Below are positions 52,684-62,723 of a stretch of DNA of 64,000 nucleotides, piece after piece (the stretch's first letter is position 1; every line of letters starts with the position of its first letter). The notes under the pieces are model-generated. The model did not search any database, was not told the origin of the DNA, and saw only the letters and a list, made by a program, of their open reading frames with translations. Made by a program: the position numbers and the translations under genes. This DNA is from JACVRW01 sp963846505 (GTDB lineage: Bacteria; Actinomycetota; Thermoleophilia; Solirubrobacterales; Thermoleophilaceae), in NCBI GenBank assembly GCA_963846505.1, contig CAWJWD010000006.1:682001-746000 (forward strand), read 5' to 3'.

Positions 52684-54690
52684 GCGCCACCACCTACGGC
52701 TGGCTCGTGCTCGCGTTCCCGCTGGCTGGGCACGATCCTGACCGCGTCGGCTTCAAGGCCCTGCGCGGCCGCAGCGCCGGCTGGCTCGCGAGCGCGGCGA
52801 TCTTCGCGAGCTTCGTCTGCTCGATCCTGATGCTGACTCGAGCTGCAGGACCAGGACGAGCACCGTCGCCAGCTCGTCGACGTGCTCTACACCTACGCGG
52901 CCAGCGGGGACTTCCACGCCGACCTCTCGATCCTGGTCGACCCGCTGTCGGTCTTCATGTGCCTGGTGGTCAGCGGCGTCTCGTTCCTGATCCACCTCTA
53001 CTCGATCTCCTACATGACCGGAGACCGGGGCTTCGTGCGCTACTTCGCGTACCTGAACTTCTTCGTCTTCTCGATGCTGGTGCTGGTCCTGGCCGGCAAC
53101 TTCATCCTGCTGATCGTCGGCTGGGCGTTCGTCGGCGCGGCCTCGTACCTGCTGATCTCGTTCTGGTACCGCCGCCACACGGCCACCTCCGCCGGCATCA
53201 AGGCGTTCGTGATCAACGTGATCGGCGACGTCGGCCTCGTGATCGCCGCCTTCCTCGTGCTCGACAAGATCGGCACGCTCGACTTCCTGCCGGCGTTCGA
53301 ACTCGCCGACGAGGTCTTCACCCTCAACGACGGCACGCTGATCGCGATCTGCCTGCTGCTGCTCGTCGGCGCGTTCGCGAAGTCCGCCCAGCTGCCGCTG
53401 CACACCTGGCTGCCGGACGCGATGGAGGGCCCGACGCCGGTCTCCTCGCTGATCCACGCCGCCACGATGGTCACCGCCGGCGTCTACCTGATCGCGCGCA
53501 TGCACCCGCTGTTCGAGCTGGCGCCGACGGCGATGGACATCTCGGCCGTGATCGGCACCGCGACGCTCGTCTTCGCCGCCACGATCGCGATCGCCCAGAC
53601 CGACATCAAGCGCGTGATCGCGTACTCGACGATGTCCCAGATCGGCTACATGGTCCTGGGCGTCTCGGTGGCCGCCTACGGCGCCGGCCTGTTCCACCTG
53701 ATGACCCACGCCTTCTTCAAGGCGCTGCTGTTCATGGGCGCCGGCTCGGTGATCGGCGCGATGGCCGGCCTGCAGGACATGGACAAGATGGGCGGCTTCA
53801 AGAAGGCCCTGCCGTTCACGTACGCGACCTTCGCCGTCGGCGCACTGGCGCTGTCGGGCTTCCCGCCGCTGTCGGGCTGGTTCTCGAAGGACGAGATCCT
53901 CGCCTACACGCTCAACCGCGGCGGCGGCTTCGTCGTGCTCGGCCTGCTCGGCTACGTGGCCGCCGGCCTGACCGCCTTCTACGCCTTCCGCATGGTCTTC
54001 CGCACCTTCTGGGGCGAACCGGTCGCCGAAGCGCGCGAGCTCGAGCAGGGTCACCTCGCCCACGGCGAGCACATGAACCCCGCCAACGGCGAGCTCGAGG
54101 ACACCGACGTCGGCTTCCCCGGTCCGGAGCACACGATCGCCGAGCGCGCCTGGCCGATGAAGATCGCCATGGGCACGCTCGCGGTGCTGGCGGTGATCGG
54201 CGGCGTGATCGGCATCCCGGGCGTGACCGACACGCTCGAGCACTTCCTCGAGCCGACCTTCGAGGACTCGCGCTACGCGGAGCTGCACCCGAGCGCCGGC
54301 TCGGAGTGGGTCGGCCTGGCCTGCGGCGCGATCATCGCGACCGCGGGCATCGCGATCGCCTTCCAGATCTACCTGCGCCGCCCCGGCAGCGCCGAGCGCA
54401 TCCGCACGCGCTTCGCCGGCGTGCACCGCGTGCTCGTCAACAAGTACTACTTCGACGAGCTCTACGACGCCGTCTTCGTGCGCCCGATGGTCACGGCCGG
54501 CAAGCTCGGCCGCACGGTGATCGAGACCGACCTCGTGCAGGGCGTGATCGTCGGCGGCGCCACCGGCCTCGTGCGCGCGGGCACGTCGCTCGCGCGCGGC
54601 ATCCAGACGGGAGTGCTGCGCATGTACGCGCTGCTGCTGCTGCTCGGCGTCGCCGCCCTGACCCTCTACTTCCTGATCCAGAGCTCCTGA
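52680..54690 (+). CDS. nuoL: NADH-quinone oxidoreductase subunit L (frame interrupted three times)
   Basis: ATG at 52680 (SATTYGWLVLAFPLAG). Single-base shifts near 52727 (extra G), 52745 (one missing) and 52843 (one extra) break TM1-TM2. From 52860 the frame is stable: DPLSVFMCLVVSGVSFLIHLYSISYM, FAKSAQLPLHTWLPDAMEGPTPVSSLIHAATMVTAGVYL, the TM12 Lys region, and the long C-terminal lateral helix and final TM. About 669 residues. It is the distal antiporter-like proton pump. Confidence 0.92.
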
Positions 54691-54691
54691 C

Positions 54692-56236
54692 GTGACCATC
54701 CACCTCTCGATCGTCCTCTTCCTGCCGCTGGCCGCCGGCCTGGTGGCCGCGCTGCTGCCCCCGAAGGCCGGGCGCTGGCTCGTGTTCGCGAGCACGGTCG
54801 CGGTGCTCGCCTACGTGGTCGCGATGCTGGCCGACTTCGATCGCGACGCGGGGCTGCAGTGGATCACCGACGACGAGTGGATCAGCGAGCTCGGGATCCG
54901 CTACTCGCTCGGCGTCGACGGGCTCAACCTGTTCCTGATCGCGTTGACCGCGATCGCCTGGGTGCCCTGCACGCTCGTGGCCTGCCTGCAGGAGGACGAG
55001 AAGCCGAAGCTGTTCTTCTTCTGGATCGCGCTCGCCGAGACGACGGTGCTCGGCGCCTTCATGGCACAGGACCTGGCGCTGTTCCTCGTCTTCTTCGACC
55101 TGATGCTGGTCCCGTTCTACTTCCTGATCGGCGGCTGGGGCTCGGGCGACCGCGTGCGCGCGACGACGAAGTTCGTCATCTACACGCTCACCGGCTCGCT
55201 GCTGATGCTGGCCGCGGCGATCGCGCTCGGCGTGCTCTCCACGCCCGAGGGCGGCGAGATCTCGTTCGCGCTCTCGGACCTGCAGCAGCGCACGGTCGGC
55301 AGCGGCACCCAAGAGTGGATCTTCCTGCTGTTCGCGCTCGCCTTCCTCGTCAAGGCGCCGCTGTTTCCCCTGCACGGCTGGGTGACCGACACCTACCGCT
55401 CGACCCCGATCGTGGTGCTGGCGCTGCTCAGCGGCGTGCTGTCGAAGGTCGGCGTCTACGGCTTCCTGCGGATCGTGCTGCCGATCATGCCCGACGCCGC
55501 GCAGACCTTCCAGGAGCTGATGATCGTCCTGGCGGTCTTCTCGATCCTCTACGGCTCGATCCTCGCCTTCTCGCAGGACAACGTGCGGCTGGTGCTCGCC
55601 TACTCCTCGATCGCCCAGCTCGGCTTCATCGTGCTCGGCATCTTCGCCTTCGACGACAAGGGCGCCCAGGGCGCGGTGTTCCAGATGGTCAACCACGGCC
55701 TGGTGCTGGTGCCGCTGTTCCTGATCGTGGGCGTGGTCGCCGCGCGCGCGGGCGGCAGCGAGTCGCTGGCCGAGCTCGGCGGCATGGCCTTCCGCGCGCC
55801 GATCCTGGCGACGCTGTTCCTGATCAGCGCGCTGGCGACGCTCGCGATGCCGGGCTCGGCCAACTTCATCGGCGAGGTGCTGATCCTGTTCGGCACCTTC
55901 GAGGACAAGTTCGCCTACGGCGTGGTCGCCAGCGTCGGCGTCGTGCTGGCGGCGGTCTACATGATCCGCCTCTTCCAGGGCGTGATGCACAACCGCGTCG
56001 GGCCGAAGGTCGAGTCGCGTGACCTGAGCGTGGCCGACTTCGCGGCGATAGCCCCGGTGGTGCTCGTGATCATCGCGCTCGCGATCTACCCCAACTTCGT
56101 CACGTCGCGCACGGAACCGGCGACGGTCGAGAAGATCGCGCGCGTGCAGGAAGACTCCTCCGTCGCGAAGGCGCCGGCGAAGGACCGCGACGGGCAGGCC
56201 CGCTCGCAGCAGGCGCGCTCGGAGGCCACTCCATGA
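54692..56236 (+). CDS. nuoM: NADH-quinone oxidoreductase subunit M
   Basis: 514 residues, GTG start 1 base after the nuoL stop, 14 TM helices. Antiporter-like signatures are FDLMLVPFYFLIGGWG (with the conserved acidic residue), FLVKAPLFPLHGWVTDTYRSTPIVVLALLSGVLSKVGVYGFLRI and LVLAYSSIAQLGFI. Intact. It is a proton-translocating subunit, and its end overlaps nuoN by 4 bp. Confidence 0.95.
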   Translation: MTIHLSIVLFLPLAAGLVAALLPPKAGRWLVFASTVAVLAYVVAMLADFDRDAGLQWITDDEWISELGIRYSLGVDGLNLFLIALTAIAWVPCTLVACLQEDEKPKLFFFWIALAETTVLGAFMAQDLALFLVFFDLMLVPFYFLIGGWGSGDRVRATTKFVIYTLTGSLLMLAAAIALGVLSTPEGGEISFALSDLQQRTVGSGTQEWIFLLFALAFLVKAPLFPLHGWVTDTYRSTPIVVLALLSGVLSKVGVYGFLRIVLPIMPDAAQTFQELMIVLAVFSILYGSILAFSQDNVRLVLAYSSIAQLGFIVLGIFAFDDKGAQGAVFQMVNHGLVLVPLFLIVGVVAARAGGSESLAELGGMAFRAPILATLFLISALATLAMPGSANFIGEVLILFGTFEDKFAYGVVASVGVVLAAVYMIRLFQGVMHNRVGPKVESRDLSVADFAAIAPVVLVIIALAIYPNFVTSRTEPATVEKIARVQEDSSVAKAPAKDRDGQARSQQARSEATP

Positions 56237-57768
56237 GCACGCTGCTCGCAGCCGTCCAGGCGCCCGAGATCGACTACAAGGGCCTCTCGCCGCTGTTCGC
56301 GACGGTCGGCGGCTCGATCGTCGTGCTGATGGTCGGCCTCTTGCGCGCGCGGTTCGCCCGCCACGTGCTGGTGCCGCTGCTGACGCTCGCCTCGCTCGGC
56401 ACGGCGATCGGCCTGACGATCTGGATCTGGGAGCCGGGCGACAGCGCGCCGATCGTCGAGGGCGCGCTCGGGATCGACACGCTCGCGCTCGGCCTCTCGA
56501 TGCTGTTCTTCGTCGCGGGCATCGTCGCCGTGCTGCTCTCGTGGCGCGACAGCGCGCCGCGCGAGGCCGGTCAGGGCGAGTACTACGCGCTGCTGCTCGG
56601 CTCGATCAGCGGCATGATCCTGCTGGCCCAGGCCCAGAGCCTGCTGACGCTGTTCGTCGGCATCGAGCTGCTCTCGATTCCGCTGTACGTGCTCTGCGCG
56701 ACCCAGGTCCGCCGCGCAACCTCGCTCGAGGCGGGTCTCAAGTACCTCGTGATCGGCTCGGTCGGCTCGGCCACCCTGCTCTATGGGCTGGCGCTGATCT
56801 ACGGCGCCACCGGCGCGCTCGAGTTCGCCGCCATCGACGACGCGATCGGGGACACGGTCGGCCTCGGCGACCCGCTGCTGCTGACCGGCGTCGCGCTCGC
56901 CGCCGCCGGCCTGCTGTTCAAGGCGTCCGTGGCGCCGTTCCACCAGTGGACGCCGGACGTCTACCAGGGCGCGCCGACGCCGATCACCGCCTTCATGGCG
57001 GTCGCGACCAAGGCCGCCGCGTTCGCGGTCCTGCTGCGCCTGTTCGACGAGGCGCTCGTCAGCACCCAGCCCGACTGGGCGCCGGCGCTGGCGGTGATCG
57101 CGACGGTCTCGATCGTGATCGGCAACGTCGGCGCGATCGCCCAGCGCTCGCTCAAGCGGCTGCTGGCGTGGTCGAGCATCGCGCAGGCCGGCTACCTGAT
57201 GGCCGGCGTAGTCGTCGGCACCAAGCTCGGCCTGCAGGCGACGGCCTTCTACCTCGCCGCCTACCTCGTCATGAACGTGGCCGCGTTCGCGGTCGTGATC
57301 GCGCGCGAGCGCATCTCCGGCCGCGGCGACGACATCGAGTCGCTGGAGAACCTCGGCCAGGAGCAGCCGTGGCTGGCCTGGCCGATGACGATCGCGATGC
57401 TGTCGCTGGCCGGCTTTCCCGCCACCGCCGGCTTCATCGGCAAGTTCTATTTGATCGACGCTGCCGTGGACGGCGACTACGCCTGGCTCGGGATCGCGAT
57501 CGTGATCGGCTCGGTGATCTCGCTCGCCTACTACCTGCGCGTGATCGCGGTGATGTGGATGGGCAGCTTCGAGCTCGAGCTGCCGGGACTGCCCGGCCCG
57601 ATCAAGCGTGCCGCCGGCTGGTCCCAGGAGGCCGACCTGCGCGCACAGCCGGAGGTCGCCTTCGTCGCGATCGCCGCCGCCGTCGCGACGATCGCCATCG
57701 GCCTCTGGCCGGCGCCGCTGTTCGACGCCGCGCGCGAGATCGGCACGGCGCTGTCGCACCTGCGCTGA
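56233..57768 (+). CDS. nuoN: NADH-quinone oxidoreductase subunit N
   Basis: 511 residues, 14 TM helices, intact. Signatures are LLTLFVGIELLSIPLYVLCA, LLFKASVAPFHQWTPDVYQGAPTPITAFMAVATKAAAFAVLLRLF, LLAWSSIAQAGYLMAGV and a C-terminal LSLAGFPATAGFIGKFYLI. It is the third antiporter-like pump and last nuo gene. The acyl-CoA ligase begins 28 bp later on the same strand. Confidence 0.95.
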   Translation: MSTLLAAVQAPEIDYKGLSPLFATVGGSIVVLMVGLLRARFARHVLVPLLTLASLGTAIGLTIWIWEPGDSAPIVEGALGIDTLALGLSMLFFVAGIVAVLLSWRDSAPREAGQGEYYALLLGSISGMILLAQAQSLLTLFVGIELLSIPLYVLCATQVRRATSLEAGLKYLVIGSVGSATLLYGLALIYGATGALEFAAIDDAIGDTVGLGDPLLLTGVALAAAGLLFKASVAPFHQWTPDVYQGAPTPITAFMAVATKAAAFAVLLRLFDEALVSTQPDWAPALAVIATVSIVIGNVGAIAQRSLKRLLAWSSIAQAGYLMAGVVVGTKLGLQATAFYLAAYLVMNVAAFAVVIARERISGRGDDIESLENLGQEQPWLAWPMTIAMLSLAGFPATAGFIGKFYLIDAAVDGDYAWLGIAIVIGSVISLAYYLRVIAVMWMGSFELELPGLPGPIKRAAGWSQEADLRAQPEVAFVAIAAAVATIAIGLWPAPLFDAAREIGTALSHLR

Positions 57769-57796
57769 GCGACGCGCACGGCGATACGCTCCCCCG

Positions 57797-59318
57797 ATGA
57801 GCGCAGAGCCTGGCGGCGAATCTGATCCGGACGGCAGCCGAGCACGGCGATCGGATCGCCTTCAAGCTCGACGACGTCGAACTCTCCTACGCGGTGCTCG
57901 ACGAGGGCAGCGCGCGCATCGCGGGGCTGCTGCGCGCGAAGGGGCTGCAGCCGGGCGACCGCGTCGGGGTGATGCTGCCCAACGTGCCGTACTTCCCGGT
58001 CATCTACTACGGCATCCTGCGCGCCGGCTGCGCGGTCGTGCCGATGAACGTGCTGCTCAAGGGCCGCGAGGTGCGCTTCTACCTCGAGGACTCGGGCGCC
58101 AAGCTGATGTTCGGCTGGCGCGACTTCGCCGAGGCCGCCGAGCAGGGCGCCGGCGAGGCCGGTGCCGAGGCGATCGTCGTCGTCCCGGGCGAGTTCGAGC
58201 AGCTGCTGGCCGAGGCCGAGCCGGTCCGCGAGCTGACCGAGCGCTCCGGCGAGGACACCGCGGTGATCCTCTACACCTCGGGCACGACCGGCACGCCCAA
58301 GGGCGCCGAGCTCACCCACGCCAACCTGACGCGCAACTGCGAGGTCGCGGCGGAGGTCTTCGGCGGCCTCTCGACGGAGGACACGCTGCTCGGCGCGCTG
58401 CCGCTGTTCCACTCCTTCGGCCAGACCTGCACGATGAACGCCGCGATCGCCAACGGCGCCAAGGTCACGCTGATCCCGCGCTTCGACCCCGCCAAGGCGC
58501 TCGAGATCATCGGCCGGGACGAGGTCACGGTCTTCATGGGCGTGCCGACGATGTACAACGCGATGCTGCACTGCGACGCGCGCGAGGGCGCGGACCTCTC
58601 GACGCTGCGGCTGTGCGTGTCCGGCGGCTCGTCGCTGCCGGTGGAGCTGATGCGCGCCTTCGAGCAGGCCTTCGACGCGATCATCCTCGAGGGCTACGGA
58701 CTCTCGGAGACCTCGCCCGTCGCCTCGTTCAACCACCCGGACCGCGAGCGCAAGCCGGGCTCGATCGGCACCCCGATCGAGGGCGTCGAGATGAAGGTCG
58801 TCGACGGGGACGGCAACGAGGTCGCCCAGGGCGAGGTCGGCGAGATCGCGATCCGCGGCCACAACATCATGAAGGGCTACTGGCAGCGCCCGGACGCCAC
58901 CGCCGAGACGATCAACGCCGACGGCTGGTTCCACAGCGGCGACATGGCACAGGTCGACGAGGACGGCTACTTCTTCATCGTCGACCGCAAGAAGGACATG
59001 ATCATCCGCGGCGGCTACAACGTCTATCCGCGCGAGGTCGAGGAGGTGCTCTACGAGCACCCGGCCGTGCGCGAGGTCGCCGTCGTCGGCGTGCCCGACG
59101 AGCAGTGGGGCGAGGAGGTCGGCGCCGCGGTCGCGCTCACGGAGGGCCAGCAGGTGAGCGCCGAGGAGCTGACCGCCTTCGTCAAGGAGCAGGTCGCCAA
59201 CTACAAGTACCCGCGGGCGATCTGGTTCGTCGACGAGCTGCCCAAGGGACCGACCGGCAAGATCCTCAAGCGCGAAATCGAGATCCCCGCCGAGGTGGGG
59301 ACTCCCAGCGCTTCCTGA
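57797..59318 (+). CDS. Long-chain acyl-CoA ligase/AMP-dependent synthetase (start region frame-shifted)
   Basis: An ATG at 57797 (SAE...) is followed by an extra C near 57809; corrected it reads LAANLIRTAAEHGDRIAFKLDDVELSY, the family N-terminus. Without correction, the first in-frame GTG is at 57894. ANL signatures are VILYTSGTTGTPKGAELTHAN (P-loop), EGYGLSETSPV, DGWFHSGDMAQVDEDGYFFIVDRKKDMIIRGGYNVYP (hinge) and the C-terminal catalytic Lys in GPTGKILKRE. About 507 residues, soluble. It activates a fatty or aryl acid with ATP and CoA; the exact acid is unknown. Confidence 0.85.
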
Positions 59319-59332
59319 GGGGGAGAGTGCGA

Positions 59333-59365
59333 CCGGCCCCGGCGCGTCATAGCTGCCGGGGCCGG
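59333..59365 (+). terminator. GC-rich hairpin after the nuo-ligase operon
   Basis: CCGGCCCCGG and CCGGGGCCGG form a perfect 10-bp stem around a 13-base loop, 15 bp after the ligase stop. There is no T-run, as is common for high-GC actinobacterial terminators. It probably ends the nuo transcript. Confidence 0.6.
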
Positions 59366-59527
59366 ATCGCAGGCACAATGCGCGGCTTCGAGCACCACGG
59401 CATTCCCTTGCCCAAGGTTTCTAGCGGTTCCTTCGCAGCGGCCCGCGAATCGGATCACCGCTTCCTCGACTTTCTTTCTCGACCGCTCGGACGCGCTCGT
59501 TAGCCGAGGCGTAGACTCCGGTGCTCA

Positions 59528-61093
59528 GTGAGTCCTGAGCGGCGGTACGACGCGATCGTGGTCGGCTCGGGCTTCGGGGGCGGCATCACGGCCTGCCGCC
59601 TGGCCGAGGCCGGCTGGAGCGTCTGCGTGTTGGAGCGCGGCCGTCGCTTCGAGCCGGAGGACTTCCCCGAGCGGCCCGAGCAGGCGCCCGGGATGCTGTG
59701 GCACCCCTCGCTCAACCCGAATGGCATGTACGAGCTGCGGCTGCTGCGCGACGTCGCGGTGGTGACGGCGGCCGGCGTCGGTGGCGGCTCGCTCGTCTAC
59801 GCGAACGTCCAGCTCCGCGCGCCGTCGGACGTGTTCTCCAGCGACTGGCCGGCGGCGATCACGGCGACGGAGCTCGAGCCGTACTACGAGCGCACCGAGG
59901 AGGCACTCGAGCCGCGCGAGACGCCGGCCGGCCTGCGCAAGCTCGCCGCCTTCGACGCGATGGCCGAGCTGGCGGGACTGCCGAGCGAGCGGCTGCCACT
60001 GGCGGTGCACTTCGGCGAGGAGCGCGAGCACCCGTTCAGCGGCGTCGTGCAGCAGGGCTGCGACAACTCCGCGCGCTGCAACCTCGGCTGTCCGCGCCGG
60101 GCGAAGAACACGATCGACATCACCTACCTCGCGCGAGCCGAGCAGCACGGCGCGCAGGTGTTCTCGCTGCACGAGGTGGAGCGCCTCGAGCCGCCCGCCG
60201 CGTCCGGCGGGGACTGGCGCGTGTCGTACCGGCACCTCGGCGACGGAAACGGCGGCGAGATCGCGGCGCCGGTCGTGGTGCTCGCCGCCGGCACGCTCGG
60301 CTCGACGCGGCTGCTGCTCAAGAACCGCAAGCGCTTGCCGCAGCTCTCGCCCGCGCTCGGCACCCGCTTCTCCGGCAACGGCGACGCGCTCGGCGCGGCC
60401 TTCGACCCGCGTGCGCCGCAGGTCGACGACGCGCGCATGGACGTCGGTCCGGTGATGACGAGCCGCATCGACCTCTCGGACTCGCAGCAGCTGATGGTCG
60501 CCGACGGCGTGCTGCCGCGCGACTTCTCCGGCCTGCTGAAGGTCGTGCGCGGCCTGAACGCGCTCACCGGCTGGCGGCGCCTGCTGCTCCGGCTCAAGGC
60601 GATCGCCACGCGGCTCGGCTTCTCCGACCGCCTCGTCGGCCCGCGCGAGCTGCGCCTCGCCGCCGAGGAGCCGATCGCGGACTCGTTCGTCTTCCTGATG
60701 ATCGGGCGCGACACGGCCGACGGGCGCATGCGCCTCACGCCGATCTTCAAGCAGTTCGACATCCGCTGGTCGCGCAAGGCGAGCGCGACCCTGTTCGATC
60801 GCATGAAGGCGATGAGCGAGCGGCTTGCGACGGCGGTCGACGGCTCCCGCTACTTCGCGCTCGAAGGCGGCCCGATGGGCAAGTTCGTCACGGTGCACCC
60901 GCTCGGTGGCTGCCCGATGGCCGACGATCCGTCGCAGGGCGTGGTCGACGAGCACGGCCGTGTCTACGGCTACGACGGCCTCTACGTCTCGGACGGCTCG
61001 ATCGTGCCGACGGCGCTCGGGGTCAACCCGTCGAAGACGATCGCGGCGCTGGCCGAGCGCAACGTGGAGCACCTGATCGCCGAGCGGAAGTAG
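59528..61093 (+). CDS. GMC-family FAD oxidoreductase (cholesterol-oxidase-like)
   Basis: 521 residues, GTG start, intact. FAD-binding Rossmann motif DAIVVGSGFGGGITACRLAEAG lies at 8-29. A second FAD contact is TAAGVGGGSLVYANVQLRAP. A Cys-rich GCDNSARCNLGCPRRAKNTIDI is a feature of the cholesterol oxidase-like GMC branch. A C-terminal HPLGGCPMADDPSQGVVDEHGRVYGYDGLYVSDGSIVPTALGVNPSKTIAALAER completes the FAD site. It likely oxidises a sterol or hydrophobic alcohol. It convergently faces the P5C dehydrogenase with 3 bp between stops. Confidence 0.87.
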   Translation: MSPERRYDAIVVGSGFGGGITACRLAEAGWSVCVLERGRRFEPEDFPERPEQAPGMLWHPSLNPNGMYELRLLRDVAVVTAAGVGGGSLVYANVQLRAPSDVFSSDWPAAITATELEPYYERTEEALEPRETPAGLRKLAAFDAMAELAGLPSERLPLAVHFGEEREHPFSGVVQQGCDNSARCNLGCPRRAKNTIDITYLARAEQHGAQVFSLHEVERLEPPAASGGDWRVSYRHLGDGNGGEIAAPVVVLAAGTLGSTRLLLKNRKRLPQLSPALGTRFSGNGDALGAAFDPRAPQVDDARMDVGPVMTSRIDLSDSQQLMVADGVLPRDFSGLLKVVRGLNALTGWRRLLLRLKAIATRLGFSDRLVGPRELRLAAEEPIADSFVFLMIGRDTADGRMRLTPIFKQFDIRWSRKASATLFDRMKAMSERLATAVDGSRYFALEGGPMGKFVTVHPLGGCPMADDPSQGVVDEHGRVYGYDGLYVSDGSIVPTALGVNPSKTIAALAERNVEHLIAERK

Positions 61094-61096
61094 CCC

Positions 61097-62656
61097 CTAC
61101 TCGACCGGTATCCCGTGCCGCACGGTGTTCTCGCTCACCACGCGCGGCTCGACGAACTGCAGCAGGTAGTCGGGGCCGCCGGCCTTCGAGCCGATGCCCG
61201 AGCGGCGGTTGCCGCCGAACGGCTGGCGCCCGACCATCGCCCCGGTGATGCCGCGGTTGACGTAGAGGTTGCCGACCGGCGTGCGGCGCGCGACGGCCTC
61301 GATCGTCGCGGGGCTGCGCGAGAACAGCCCGCCGGTGAGCGCGTGCGGGAGGTCGTCCACGAGGTCGCAGGCCGCGTCCATGTCGCGCACGCGCGTGACC
61401 GCGAGCAGCGGACCGAAGATCTCCTCGCGCACGACCGGCGAGTCCTCGGGCAGGTCGGCAGCCACCAGCGGCCCGCAGAACCAGCCCTCGTCCGGCACGT
61501 CCTCGATCCGGGCGACGACCGTGCCGGCCGCGGCCGCCAGCCGCCCATAGCGCTCGACCCGCTCCTGCGCCTCCCGCTCGATCACGGCCGGCACGTCGGT
61601 CGCGAAGCGCTCGGCCTGGCCGAGCTCGAGCACCGCCGCCGCGCCGGCGAGCCGCTCGAGCAGGTGGTCGGCGATCGCCTCGTGCACGAGCACGCGCGCG
61701 GCCGCCGAGCACTTCTGGCCGGCGTAGCCGAAGGCGGAGTGGATCAGCTCCGGCACGACCTCGTCGAGGTCCGCGTCGGAGTCGACGAGCACGCAGTTCT
61801 TGCCGCCCATCTCCGCCACCACCCGCTTCACGTGGCCCTGCCCGTCCGGCGTCTCGGCCGCGGCGCGCACGATCTCCAGGCCGACCGCGCCGGAGCCGGT
61901 GAAGGCGATCGTGTGCACGCGCGGGTCGCGCACCAGCGCCGCACCGGGCTCGCCGTAGCCGGGCAGCAGCGCGAGCGCGTCGTGCGGCACGCCCGCGGCG
62001 TGCAGCGCCCGGACGAGCATCAGCGCGCTGGCAGGCGACTGCTCGGCCGGCTTGAGCACGACGGCGTTGCCGGCCGCCAGGGCCGCGGCCGTCATGCCGC
62101 AGGGGATGGCGAGCGGGAAGTTCCAGGGCGAGATCACCGCGGCCACGCCGCGCGGCGCGTAGCGCATCGTGTTGCGCTCGCCCGGCACCTGCACCAGCTC
62201 CCGGCCCCGCTCGAGCTCGACCGCCCCGAGCGCGTAGTACTCCAGGAAGTCGATCGCCTCGCAGACGTCCGCGTCGGCCTCCGGCCACGGCTTCGCACAC
62301 TCGCGCAGCTGCAGCGCCGCGAGCTCCAGCCGCCGCTCGCGCATCCAGGCCGCCGCGGCCCGCAGCACCTCCGCCCGCTGCGCCGCCGACCTCGTGCCCC
62401 AATCGCGAAGGCCCTGCTGGGCCGCCGCCACGGCCGCCTCGGCGTCACGCTCGTCCGCGACCCCCGCGGTCGCGACCAGCCGCGACGGCAGGCCCGGGTC
62501 GGCGGAGTCGATGCCGGCCGAGTCGCCCTCGTCGCCGCCGATCAGGATCGGCACCGCCAGCGGCAGGCGCTCGTCGAGGTCGCGCAGCGCCGCCAGGCAG
62601 GACTCCCTCGCCGGTGCACGGCGCAGCTCCAGGCTGGGCTCGTTCGCGAACGTCAC
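61097..62656 (-). CDS. 1-pyrroline-5-carboxylate dehydrogenase (aldehyde dehydrogenase family)
   Basis: 519 residues from the GTG at 62656. Active-site Glu lies in VVAEMGGKNCVLVDSDAD (~280) and catalytic Cys in AGQKCSAAARVLVHE (~314). NAD-binding PWNFPLAIPCGMTAAALAAGNAVVLKPAEQSP and TGSGAVGLEIVRA are clear. It converts glutamate-semialdehyde to glutamate using NAD+, the second step of proline catabolism. The proline dehydrogenase gene lies 67 bp upstream on the same strand, so the two form a split PutA pathway. Confidence 0.88.
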   Translation of the reverse strand: MTFANEPSLELRRAPARESCLAALRDLDERLPLAVPILIGGDEGDSAGIDSADPGLPSRLVATAGVADERDAEAAVAAAQQGLRDWGTRSAAQRAEVLRAAAAWMRERRLELAALQLRECAKPWPEADADVCEAIDFLEYYALGAVELERGRELVQVPGERNTMRYAPRGVAAVISPWNFPLAIPCGMTAAALAAGNAVVLKPAEQSPASALMLVRALHAAGVPHDALALLPGYGEPGAALVRDPRVHTIAFTGSGAVGLEIVRAAAETPDGQGHVKRVVAEMGGKNCVLVDSDADLDEVVPELIHSAFGYAGQKCSAAARVLVHEAIADHLLERLAGAAAVLELGQAERFATDVPAVIEREAQERVERYGRLAAAAGTVVARIEDVPDEGWFCGPLVAADLPEDSPVVREEIFGPLLAVTRVRDMDAACDLVDDLPHALTGGLFSRSPATIEAVARRTPVGNLYVNRGITGAMVGRQPFGGNRRSGIGSKAGGPDYLLQFVEPRVVSENTVRHGIPVE

Positions 62657-62723
62657 GCGCTGCTCCGGCGCAGGCCGGCGAGCGACGCGGATCGCACGAG
62701 CGCGGGCGAGCGGGTCGGACGGC

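Noticed and set aside
40765..57812. Programmed +1 frameshifting in nuo genes and serS
   Set aside because: The break sites share no slippery codon, stop codon or stimulatory structure and lie at non-homologous positions. Simple G/C-run indels explain them.
59378..59503. A 41-codon ORF between the ligase and the GMC oxidoreductase
   Set aside because: No ribosome-binding site, no recognisable composition, and it begins inside the spacer after a terminator-like hairpin.
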